NCBI GenBank assembly: GCA_964396715.1
Contig: CAYNFQ010000009.1
Coordinates: 1 to 47,028, forward strand
Direction: 5' to 3'
Source of the DNA: CAYNFQ01 sp964396715
GTDB taxonomy: Bacteria > Patescibacteriota > Microgenomatia > Daviesbacterales > UBA10151
DNA: 47,028 nt
Below, piece after piece: positions 31,969 through 39,617 of this stretch. A program made the position numbers and the translations under genes. The notes beneath the pieces were generated by a model, which had not been told where the DNA came from, made no database searches, and saw only the letters and a program-made list of their open reading frames with translations. Every line of letters starts with the position of its first letter. Positions within the stretch are counted from its first letter, which is position 1.

Positions 31969-34527
31969 TCAACCGGAATTTGCAACAAAGCTGATGATTT
32001 TACCCGGTACATAAATAACTTTTTTCACGGATTTTCCTTCCAGAAATCTTTGCACTTTTATAGACTCAAGCGCGATTTTTTCTACTACTTCTCTGCTTCC
32101 TAATATATCTTTTTGTATCATGATCGTATCTCTTACTTTTCCGTTTATTTGAACAGCAATAGTCATCTCCTCTGCCTCTAAATATTTATTATCAAACTGC
32201 GGCCAGGAGTGCTGATGAATAGACCAGCTATTAGTCTTCAGTATCGCTTCGCCCGCCTCTGGCGTGGCTTCGCTGTCAGCTTTTAGACTTTTTTTGATGC
32301 TGTCTGACGACTGACGACTGACGACTGACGACTGCATCCTCTGCCATATCTCTTCTGTAATATGAGGCGCAAAGGGGGCAAGAAGCAAAAGAAATGTTCT
32401 ATACTCTTCACTTTGCACTCTTGTCTCGAGCGAAGTCGAGAGATTGCCCTTTGCACTTAAATAATTTAACCACTCCATGAGTGCTGCCACAGCTGTATTA
32501 AATTTGATATTCTCTATATCCTCTGTCACTTTCTTAATAGTCTTATGCATGATTCTTAGGTCATTAGGTTGTAGGTTGTAGGTTGTAGGTTGTAGGTTTT
32601 CCTGCAATCCCCAGACTCGCTGCAGGAATCTATAAACCCCCTCAATGCCGGTAAGGCTCCAGGGTTTCATCACTTCAAAAGGTCCCAAAAACATCTCATA
32701 GAGCCTCATTGCATCAGCGCCATATTCAGGAATAACATCATCCGGAGTAACTACATTATTCCATCTTTTACTCATCTTCCGCGAGTCTGGCCCGAGTATC
32801 CAACCCGGCGCCCGCAATTTTAAGAATGGCTCATCTCCCAAAGCTTTATCAATCAGTCCCGCATCAAAAATAACCTTCCAGAAGAATCTGGCAAAAAGCA
32901 GATGCTGAACTACATGCCCCCCTCCAATATAACTGTCAACAGGCAACCAATCGGAAATAGCCTTTTGGCTGGCAAACTCCTGGCTATTACCGGGATCTGC
33001 AAAGCGGATAAAATACCATGAAGAGTCAACATAAGTATCCATGGTATCTACCTCTCTTCTCGCTTTTGCTTTGCAATTCGGACATATGACATTTTCCTGA
33101 AATGATTTAGATCTGGCAATTGGAGACTCACCTGTTGGTTTAAAATCAACATCTGTTGGCAACTTAACAGGCAAATCTTTTTCCAAAACCGGCTGCCAGG
33201 AACACCTTTTGCAATAAATCATTGGTATTGGCGCACCCCAGTATCTTTGGCGGGAAATTAACCAATCACGAAGATGATAGGTGGTCACCTGTTTGCCCCA
33301 TCCCTTCTCTTCAAAATAATCCATGACCTTTATAGTTGCTTTGTGAATATCCAACCCATCCAAAAACCCGGAATTGATCATCATACCTTCCTCTTCTTGC
33401 ACTTGTTCAGATCTAGTGATAGCAGATGTATCACCATCCTTACCAACCACTACTCTGACAATCTCCAGTCCGAATTCTTTGGCAAACTCAAAATCACGGA
33501 TATCATGACCTGGCACCCCAACCACAGCCCCTGTTCCCACATTACCCAAGACGAAATCACTTACCCAAATTGGTAATTTTTTACCATTGAGGTTATTGAC
33601 GGCATACGAACCGGTGAAAACACCGGTTTTTTTTCTGCCTTCCGCTATCCGGTCTGCTTCAGACTTTTTACTGGTTTGTTCTATATACTGCTTAACTTCA
33701 GAAAGATATTCTTTTTTGGTTAATTTCAGCACTGAAGGATATTCCGGCCCTATCACAATAAAAGTGGCACCAAAGTTAGTATCAGGTCTGGTAGTAAAAC
33801 AGACAATTTTATCCTTGCTATCTGCTATCTCGTATTCAATATTAATACCTGCCTTTTTCCCTATCCAATTTTTTTGTTGTATCTTAACCTCCGGAAGCCA
33901 ATCAATCTTATCCAAACCGGATATTAATCTATCAGCATAAGAGGTAATCTTCAAAAACCATTGGTCTAACTTCTTCTGTGTAACTTCTGTTGCGCAACGG
34001 TCGCATTTCCCTTCCACCACCTGCTCATTAGCCAACACTGTCTGGCATGAAGGGCACCAGTTCACATCAGCCTCCTTTTTATACGCTAAACCCCTTTTAA
34101 ACATTAAAATAAACAACCATTGGGTCCATTTGTAAAATGCCGGACTACTGGTATCAATTTCCCTGCTCCAATCGAAAGATAAACCGGTCATGTTCAACTG
34201 TCGCTTGAAAGTTTCTATGTTCTTATGTGTAGACTGATCCGGATGTATGCCTGTTTTAATGGCATAATTCTCTGCCGGCAGGCCAAATGCATCCCAACCC
34301 ATGGGATGAAGTACCGAACTGCCCTTCATCCTTTCAAATCTGGAAATAATATCTGTGCCAACATACCCTTCCAGGTGCCCTACATGCATGGTGGCTGATG
34401 AAGGGTAAGGAAACATATCCAGCACATATTTTTTGTTTTTAGTCTTTTTTGGAGTAGAATATATTTTATCTTCTCTCCATTTTTTTTGCCATTTAGGCTC
34501 AATGGTGGATGGAATATATTTTTTCAT
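31969..34527 (-). CDS. leuS: Leucyl-tRNA synthetase with in-frame repeat insertions
   Basis: 852 residues, class I. HIGH motif in PYPSSATMHVGHLEGYVGTDI, zinc-finger cysteines in CPSC and CDRC, the CP1 editing region (TRPDTNFGATFIV, VGVPGHDIRDFEFA), the catalytic RDWLISRQRYWGAPIPM and KMSKRWNN. Charges tRNA-Leu. Two low-complexity insertions are encoded by repeat DNA: LQPTTYNLQP (32565-32598) in the anticodon region and SSVVSRQSSDSIKK to EAILKTN (32225-32338) near the C-terminal domain. The core motifs are intact. It begins a long minus-strand gene cluster. Confidence 0.96.
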   Translation of the reverse strand: MKKYIPSTIEPKWQKKWREDKIYSTPKKTKNKKYVLDMFPYPSSATMHVGHLEGYVGTDIISRFERMKGSSVLHPMGWDAFGLPAENYAIKTGIHPDQSTHKNIETFKRQLNMTGLSFDWSREIDTSSPAFYKWTQWLFILMFKRGLAYKKEADVNWCPSCQTVLANEQVVEGKCDRCATEVTQKKLDQWFLKITSYADRLISGLDKIDWLPEVKIQQKNWIGKKAGINIEYEIADSKDKIVCFTTRPDTNFGATFIVIGPEYPSVLKLTKKEYLSEVKQYIEQTSKKSEADRIAEGRKKTGVFTGSYAVNNLNGKKLPIWVSDFVLGNVGTGAVVGVPGHDIRDFEFAKEFGLEIVRVVVGKDGDTSAITRSEQVQEEEGMMINSGFLDGLDIHKATIKVMDYFEEKGWGKQVTTYHLRDWLISRQRYWGAPIPMIYCKRCSWQPVLEKDLPVKLPTDVDFKPTGESPIARSKSFQENVICPNCKAKARREVDTMDTYVDSSWYFIRFADPGNSQEFASQKAISDWLPVDSYIGGGHVVQHLLFARFFWKVIFDAGLIDKALGDEPFLKLRAPGWILGPDSRKMSKRWNNVVTPDDVIPEYGADAMRLYEMFLGPFEVMKPWSLTGIEGVYRFLQRVWGLQENLQPTTYNLQPNDLRIMHKTIKKVTEDIENIKFNTAVAALMEWLNYLSAKGNLSTSLETRVQSEEYRTFLLLLAPFAPHITEEIWQRMQSSVVSRQSSDSIKKSLKADSEATPEAGEAILKTNSWSIHQHSWPQFDNKYLEAEEMTIAVQINGKVRDTIMIQKDILGSREVVEKIALESIKVQRFLEGKSVKKVIYVPGKIISFVANSG
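32225..32338. repeat. P1-family repeat inside leuS
   Basis: CTATTAGTCTTCAG, a TTCGCCCGCCTCTGGCGTGG segment and CTGACGACTGACGACTGACG repeats. It closely matches the intergenic family at 2108-2189, 38681-38762 and 41001-41076. Confidence 0.85.
32565..32598. repeat. 7-bp tandem repeat (GGTTGTA) inside leuS
   Basis: About four to five copies of AGGTTGT read in frame as LQPTTYNLQP. A related GGGTTGTAGGTT stretch lies in the glycosyltransferase near 22450. Confidence 0.8.
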
Positions 34528-34536
34528 ACTTAATTG

Positions 34537-34565
34537 ATGTTAGCACAAGCCTGAAATAAGTTCAA
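34537..34565 (-). promoter_or_regulatory. Promoter of leuS
   Basis: TTGAAC (34560-34565), 17 bases, TAACAT (34537-34542), 9 bases before the ATG. Confidence 0.6.
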
Positions 34566-34579
34566 TTTAAAGTATGAAT

Positions 34580-34682
34580 AAATGTCAAAGTTCAAATGTC
34601 AAATTTCAAATCAATGTCGAATGACTAAAAATTAAAAATTTAGATTTTGATATTCATTTGTCATTTGGATTTTGAAATTTTC
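34580..34682. repeat. Intergenic inverted repeat, family P3
   Basis: ATGTCAAAGTTCAAATGTC and GATATTCATTTGTCATTTGG-type arms. Confidence 0.8.
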
Positions 34683-34744
34683 ATGGTGAATTTTCACAAG
34701 TTCATTCAAACCTATCCTCTGCTTAAATTGATATATTTAGCATG

Positions 34745-34800
34745 TATTCTGACCTATCCTATATCCTAATTCCTATACCCTATACCCTAATTCATGCTTT
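34745..34800. repeat. CCTATACC repeat, family P4
   Basis: CCTATATCCTAATTCCTATA, then CCCTATACCCTAATTC, in the non-coding space between leuS and the ATPase operon. Confidence 0.65.
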
Positions 34801-34841
34801 TGCGGTAATTATCCTGATCTCTTTTTATATATTTTGAGATC

Positions 34842-34870
34842 TTGACAGAATTGGTGATTATTAAATAAAT
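34842..34870 (+). promoter_or_regulatory. Candidate promoter of the ATPase operon
   Basis: TTGACA (34842-34847), 17 bases, ATAAAT (34865-34870). It lies about 165 bases before the c-like ATG, with a palindromic element between. A weak TATTCT box closer to the start is an alternative. Confidence 0.35.
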
Positions 34871-34899
34871 TGTATGAGTTCAGTTCTTCCCAGCGGAAT

Positions 34900-34967
34900 C
34901 GTCATCGCGAGGCTACAAAGTAGCCATGGCGATCTCATGAGATTGCTTCGCTACGCTCGCAATGACG
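34900..34967. repeat. Palindromic element, family P6, intergenic copy
   Basis: 68 bp ending in CGTCATCGCGAG and CTCGCAATGACG with internal GATTGCTTCG, as in the TagA-like gene (21378-21451). Confidence 0.85.
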
Positions 34968-35034
34968 TAGTTAGTGGGAAACTCTGAATAAGTACCTCTT
35001 TTTTTGTTTATTATTTTGTTGTATTCTGGATTTA

Positions 35035-35844
35035 ATGAGAAGATTCATTCTTTTGGTTCTTTCGTTTTACATTGTACATTTTACATTGTACATTACTCCT
35101 ACCCATGCCCAACAGTCTCAAGGCATTGAAGTTACATCTGTTTATGAGATTTCAGACACCGAAGCTCAGGAAGGTGATATTTTATCGGCAGCAGAGGGGG
35201 GGTTGGTACGTTCCAACATTGGTTTTGACAATAAGATGTTCGGGGTCATGGTGAATCAACCACTGCTGGTTTATAGAACTGAAACACCCGGAAAACCGGT
35301 GGTAAGATCCGGTGTGGCAGAGGTTAATGTCACCACCTTAAACGGCCCAATCAAATTTGGCGATTACATCACCTCTTCACAAATTGCCGGCAAAGGACAA
35401 AAAACGACAGAATCCGGTTATGTTTTTGGTGTTGCTTTAAGCTCTTTTGACGGCAGTAATGCCACTCAAATCCAAGGCCCAAGAGGCCAGGTGGCTTTGG
35501 GTAAAATATCCGTGGCAGTCAGGATCGAATATGCGGAATTAACCAATCCCCGTTTTGCCGGCAGGTTATTTGGGTTTATAGGAACCACCCTTTTGGAAAA
35601 CATTTCCGATCCCAAACAATTTGGTAATGCCATCCGATACGCTACCGCAGGGTTAATTGTGCTTTTATCCTTCACTTTTGCTTTTTTAACTTTTTCCCGC
35701 TCGATTGCCAAATCAATTGAGGCCTTGGGCAGAAATCCTCTGGCCAAATCAACCATTCAGTTTTCTATGATAATAAATATAATCTTACTGATCATAACAG
35801 GCGTGATCGGCATAGTGGCATCAATATTGATTATCAGACTTTAG
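35035..35844 (+). CDS. ATP synthase c-like subunit fused to a secreted ectodomain
   Basis: 269 residues. A signal peptide (1-25, cleaved near THA|QQ) precedes an extracellular beta-rich domain (about 26-195) with GDYITSS at 109-115, like GDYLTSS in fibre 1. The C-terminus is a two-helix hairpin: TM1 (199-222, IRYATAGLIVLLSFTFAFLT), a loop KSIEALGRNPLAKS matching the c-subunit polar loop (usual A-x-ARQP), and TM2 (240-268, IQFSMIINIILLIITGVIGI). Counting from the loop Arg, the proton-binding Asp/Glu of c is Ile here, and neither helix has an acidic residue. It occupies the c position, upstream of b. The predicted topology (outside N-terminus, loop inside) matches c. It cannot carry protons in the usual way. 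Confidence 0.8.
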   Translation: MRRFILLVLSFYIVHFTLYITPTHAQQSQGIEVTSVYEISDTEAQEGDILSAAEGGLVRSNIGFDNKMFGVMVNQPLLVYRTETPGKPVVRSGVAEVNVTTLNGPIKFGDYITSSQIAGKGQKTTESGYVFGVALSSFDGSNATQIQGPRGQVALGKISVAVRIEYAELTNPRFAGRLFGFIGTTLLENISDPKQFGNAIRYATAGLIVLLSFTFAFLTFSRSIAKSIEALGRNPLAKSTIQFSMIINIILLIITGVIGIVASILIIRL

Positions 35845-35847
35845 ATA

Positions 35848-35926
35848 AGCGTATAGAGAATAGCGTCTAGCGTTTAGTGGAATTTTGTTTTAAACTATAC
35901 CCTATACGCTAAACGCTATAACCTAA
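35848..35926. repeat. GCGTATAG/CTATACGC palindrome, family P4
   Basis: AAGCGTATAGAGAATAGCGT pairs with CTATACGCTAAACGCTAT-type sequence between the c-like and b-like genes. Confidence 0.75.
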
Positions 35927-35928
35927 TT

Positions 35929-36582
35929 ATGCCCAATCTGTCCACTGATTTAAATCTTCTGATACTGGCTGGCATTACCACCCTCACCCTTTATCTTTAC
36001 ATCCGTGAGTATTTTTTGAGAAAAAATGATGCAAGATCACGCCAAAAGTATGACCAGCAAACCAGAGAAAAAAGCATCCGGCTTTTGCAGGCCTCGGAGC
36101 AGGCGGAAACCCAAGTACTTGCCGAAGGAAACTACGCCACTCAAAAATTAATCTCGGAATATAAACTCAAACTGGATGATATGCTGAAAAACTCCCAAGA
36201 CTCACTTGCTGCCTCGCAAGAAGGGTTGATAAAATTTATGGAAAACTTACAAAAAAGCAGTCAGGAATTTGAAGAAGCATCAAGAAAAAGCGGTGAAGAG
36301 AGAATCAATGCTCTTTTTGAAAGACTGGAGGAAAGGCTGTCTGATTTTTTGGTTTCCGCAGAACAAAAAACCCTTTCCTCAATTGAGCTGGAACTTAAAG
36401 CAGCCAGAAATTTAATTGATTCTTACAAAAGTGCCCAGCTTAAGCTGATTGATGAAAACATCATTGCCATGATGGAGCAAACCCTCAATCTGGTCCTTTC
36501 CAAAAAACTTTCCTTAAAAGATCAGCTGGATTTAGTTTATGAAGCTTTGGAGAAAGCCAAGGTGGAGAAGTTTGTGGTATAG
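35929..36582 (+). CDS. ATP synthase b-like stator subunit
   Basis: 217 residues. A single N-terminal membrane helix (about 7-25, LLILAGITTLTLYLYIREYF) is followed by a long charged helix (about 30-200) of coiled-coil character, the b-subunit shape, ending AKVEKFVV. b forms the peripheral stalk from the membrane to delta/alpha. It is longer than typical b (about 160) but similar in layout. Identification rests mainly on shape and on position between the c-like and delta genes; sequence conservation in b is low. The next gene starts 2 bases after its stop. Confidence 0.75.
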   Translation: MPNLSTDLNLLILAGITTLTLYLYIREYFLRKNDARSRQKYDQQTREKSIRLLQASEQAETQVLAEGNYATQKLISEYKLKLDDMLKNSQDSLAASQEGLIKFMENLQKSSQEFEEASRKSGEERINALFERLEERLSDFLVSAEQKTLSSIELELKAARNLIDSYKSAQLKLIDENIIAMMEQTLNLVLSKKLSLKDQLDLVYEALEKAKVEKFVV

Positions 36583-36584
36583 CT

Positions 36585-37061
36585 ATGGAAGATATTTTAA
36601 ATACTATTTTAAAAGATACCTATTCTCTAACTTCTCTCAAACACCGCTTGAGAATTTTGAAATCATGCATCTTGGGCCAGCTTTTCGGAGGAGGCTTGCA
36701 AGAAGAATTTGGAGCTGCCGATGCCAACTGGCTTTCCTCCCTGCCTGCCCAAATTTTCCGCCAGTTCAACAAAGACAACATCTCACTAAATTTTGCAGAA
36801 CTGGAAACTAAAATAAGTGAGCTTAAAATCCTGACTGTGTATTTGCCTTTTGATGCCAACGAGCAAACCATAGCCCAAATTGGGGAGGGGGCCAGAAAAA
36901 CCTTTGGCTACCCGATTGTTTTGGACATCAAATTTGATCCCGCTCTTATTGCCGGTTGCGCTTTAAGCTGGAACGGCATCTACCAAGACTATTCATTGCG
37001 CTCAAAGATAGCAGAAAAAAGGGCAGAAATACTCGCATCCTTTAAGAAATTTTTAAGATGA
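36585..37061 (+). CDS. atpH: ATP synthase delta subunit (OSCP-like)
   Basis: 158 residues. The C-terminal segment KILTVYLPFDANEQTIAQI then PIVLDIKFDPALIAGCALSW and SLRSKIAEKRAEIL follows the delta C-terminal pattern (xxDpslIGGxvvxxG...SvrxrLexL). The N-terminal helical domain is short compared with usual delta (about 180). Delta ties the b stalk to the top of alpha3beta3. Start and stop are tightly packed with the b gene. Confidence 0.82.
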   Translation: MEDILNTILKDTYSLTSLKHRLRILKSCILGQLFGGGLQEEFGAADANWLSSLPAQIFRQFNKDNISLNFAELETKISELKILTVYLPFDANEQTIAQIGEGARKTFGYPIVLDIKFDPALIAGCALSWNGIYQDYSLRSKIAEKRAEILASFKKFLR

Positions 37062-37170
37062 ATCTAAATAATGTCAAAGTCCAAAGGATCAAATGTCAAA
37101 TCAAATCCAAATATTAAATATTAAAATTTTAGATTTTGACATTCATTTGTCATTTGTAATTTGTCATTTG
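37062..37170. repeat. Intergenic inverted repeat, family P3
   Basis: ATGTCAAAGTCCAAAGGATC and TTGTCATTTGTAATTTGTCA-type arms between delta and alpha within the operon. Confidence 0.8.
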
Positions 37171-37183
37171 AAATTTACTAAAT

Positions 37184-38680
37184 ATGAAACCTAATATATC
37201 AACACAAGAGGTAGGTTATGTGACCTCAGCCAGAGATTTTCTGGTCCGTTTAGCTGGCTTCCCCACCATCAGAATTAATGACATGGTGGAGTCAGGCGGC
37301 ATCAGGGGCTGGGTGAATTCAATTGCGGATGATACCATTGAGGTTTTACTGTTGGATGAAGGAAGGATTGTCCCAAAGCAGATGTTTAAAAGATACCCTG
37401 AGCGTTTGGGCTTATCTGTGGGGGATTTTCTGCTGGGCCGGGCCATCAACCCTTTGGGCGTGCCGATTGACGGCAAAGGTTTGCTCGCCTCGCAAGGCCA
37501 CGCCATAGGCGGGCGAAGCGGGTTATCCAAAACTCAAACTACCCAGGTTTTGGAGCTGGAACAGCCGGCTTTGGGAATAGAAAGCAGGGAGTTTATCAGA
37601 GAGCAGTTTTTAACCGGCATCACTTTAATAGACACCCTAATCCCCATAGGCGTGGGCCAAAGAGAGTTGGTTTTAGGAGATGCCCATTCCGGAAAAACCG
37701 CTTTTCTTTTGGACACCATTATCAACCAAAAAGGTACGGGAGTGATTTGTATTTACGCATCAATCGGCAAACCCTCGGTGGCTGTCAGAAACTTGATTGA
37801 CACATTAAGAGTCAATAACGCGCTCTCTTATACTGTGGTGATTGCCACTTCCTCATCAGAGCCTGCCCCTTTGATTTTTTTAACCCCCAAAGCCGCCCTG
37901 ACAGTTGCAGAATATTTTCAAAAAGAAGGCAAAGATGTGCTTTTGATACTGGATGATCTGGGAAATCATGCCAAAATTTATCGGGAAATTGCCCTTTTGG
38001 GAGAGAAACCGCCAGGAAGAGAATCATATCCGGGAGATATTTTTTACCAGCATGCCCATCTTTTGGAGCGGGCCGGCAATTTCCTGCCCAGCTTTGGCGG
38101 AGGGTCGATAACGGCTTTGCCGGTAATTGAGCTGGCTCTAAATGATTTTACCACTTTAATACCCACCAATTTAATGTCCATGACAGATGGGCACTTGCTT
38201 TTTAAATCAACACTGCGCTCCCAGGGCCAAATTCCGGCAGTTGATATTTCGCTGTCCGTATCCAGAGTGGGCAGACAAACCCAGGATAAAGTGTCCAACC
38301 TTCTCTCCACCAGGGTAAGGCAGATTTTGTCGCAAGCCTCCGACTTGGAAACAATCTCCCGCTTTTCATCTGAGTTGCCGCCCCAAACCCAGTTGATTTT
38401 AAGACAAAAGGATTTAATTATGGAACTTTTAAAACAAGAGCCCTTAACTGCTATATCAAAACCGATCCAAATAATACTTTTGGCCCTGCCTTTTACTTCC
38501 TTTTTGAAAGACAAAAACCGGGCCTTCATAGAAAAGTATAAAAATACTCTGATTAATATCTTTCTGACCCAACCTCCCCTTGTTGCCGTCACCAAAGCGG
38601 TTGTCAGCATGCAATCAGATGAAGAATTGATAAAAACTTTGGAAGGAGCAGGAGGGATTTTGGCAAAGATTTGCCAATAG
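37184..38680 (+). CDS. atpA: ATP synthase F1 alpha subunit
   Basis: 498 residues. Beta-barrel start (VGYVTSARDFLVRLAGFP), P-loop GDAHSGKTA (usual GDRQTGKT), LLILDDLGNHAKIYREIALLGEKPPGRESYPGD (Walker B region), SMTDGHLLF and SLSVSRVG with the arginine finger kept. The C-terminal domain follows. The first 20 or so residues of typical alpha, which bind delta, are shortened. Alpha is non-catalytic and alternates with beta. Substitutions in otherwise invariant blocks (DRQT to DAHS) indicate a diverged F1 but an intact fold. P3 and P1 repeats flank the gene. Confidence 0.93.
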   Translation: MKPNISTQEVGYVTSARDFLVRLAGFPTIRINDMVESGGIRGWVNSIADDTIEVLLLDEGRIVPKQMFKRYPERLGLSVGDFLLGRAINPLGVPIDGKGLLASQGHAIGGRSGLSKTQTTQVLELEQPALGIESREFIREQFLTGITLIDTLIPIGVGQRELVLGDAHSGKTAFLLDTIINQKGTGVICIYASIGKPSVAVRNLIDTLRVNNALSYTVVIATSSSEPAPLIFLTPKAALTVAEYFQKEGKDVLLILDDLGNHAKIYREIALLGEKPPGRESYPGDIFYQHAHLLERAGNFLPSFGGGSITALPVIELALNDFTTLIPTNLMSMTDGHLLFKSTLRSQGQIPAVDISLSVSRVGRQTQDKVSNLLSTRVRQILSQASDLETISRFSSELPPQTQLILRQKDLIMELLKQEPLTAISKPIQIILLALPFTSFLKDKNRAFIEKYKNTLINIFLTQPPLVAVTKAVVSMQSDEELIKTLEGAGGILAKICQ

Positions 38681-38762
38681 CTATCAGTCATCAGTCTTCA
38701 GCTATCAGACTAAGATTAAAAATGTCTGACGACTGAAGGCTGACAGCTGACGACTAACTATT
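38681..38762. repeat. Intergenic inverted repeat, family P1
   Basis: AGCTATCAGTCATCAGTCTT and GTCTGACGACTGAAGGCTGA-type arms between alpha and gamma. Confidence 0.85.
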
Positions 38763-39608
38763 ATGACTATTAAAGAAATTGATGAAGCGCTGGAGGAAGG
38801 TGAATCCCTAAAGACCATAGCCCAGGCTTACTCTGAAATAGCCAACTTAAAAATTAAAAAAATAAGGAATGATGTGGAAAGAAACAGAATTTTTTTTGAG
38901 GAAATTTTCCAAGTTTACGGGCTGGTTAAAAAAATTGCCATCAGTAGAAAGTTCTCAATCACCAAACCCAAAAAGATGATCTGTCTTATTATCACTTCCA
39001 ATTACCGTTTTTATGGCAATATTAACTCTGATCTGATTGATTATTTTGCGAAAAGCACTCAAAATTTAGATACGGACAGGCTTATTTTAGGCAAGGCTGC
39101 CATAGATTTTTTCAGGGCAAAACCGATTTTTAAAAACAATATGGAAGTTATGTTAAGGGCTGACCAGCCGGATGCGGCAGAACTGCTATCTTTGGTAAAT
39201 ATTATTAAAGATTATGATCAGATTTTTGTTTTTTTCTCCAAGCTGAAAAGCCTGCTCGTACAACAACCTCAGGCAGTTAACTTAACAGCAACAGCCTCTT
39301 TGCCAAAGGATTTATCTGCAGGGGACGGGAAGGATCTGGTAAAATTCATTTTTGAACCTGATCTGGCCAAAATGTTGTCTTTTTTTGACAGCCAGATTCT
39401 GACTTTGCTTTTGGAGGGAACTTTTTTGGAATCCGAGCTGGCCAGGACCGCTTCCAGGTTTATTTCCATGGACCGGGCTGAAAGTGAAGCCAATAAATTT
39501 ATTAAAGAGTACACCAGGCTTAAATCTTATGCCCGCAGGAATATCGTAAACAACCAGCTTTTGGAAAATTTTGCCGCCACTTTAGCAACAAGAAAAATGG
39601 AGGTATAA
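38763..39608 (+). CDS. atpG: ATP synthase gamma subunit
   Basis: 281 residues. The central Rossmann-like part has KKMICLIITSNYRFYGNINSDL (usual SDRGLCGGxN). The long C-terminal helix RTASRFISMDRAESEANKFI then LKSYARRNIVNNQLLENFAA matches the gamma C-terminus (ExxxRMxAMxxAtxNA...NxaRQaxITxEi). The N-terminal helix (LKTIAQAYSEIANLKIKKIRN) is present. Gamma is the rotor shaft. The usual central GLCGG is altered to RFYGN. The next gene starts 3 to 9 bases later. Confidence 0.9.
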   Translation: MTIKEIDEALEEGESLKTIAQAYSEIANLKIKKIRNDVERNRIFFEEIFQVYGLVKKIAISRKFSITKPKKMICLIITSNYRFYGNINSDLIDYFAKSTQNLDTDRLILGKAAIDFFRAKPIFKNNMEVMLRADQPDAAELLSLVNIIKDYDQIFVFFSKLKSLLVQQPQAVNLTATASLPKDLSAGDGKDLVKFIFEPDLAKMLSFFDSQILTLLLEGTFLESELARTASRFISMDRAESEANKFIKEYTRLKSYARRNIVNNQLLENFAATLATRKMEV

Positions 39609-39617
39609 TTATTGAGT

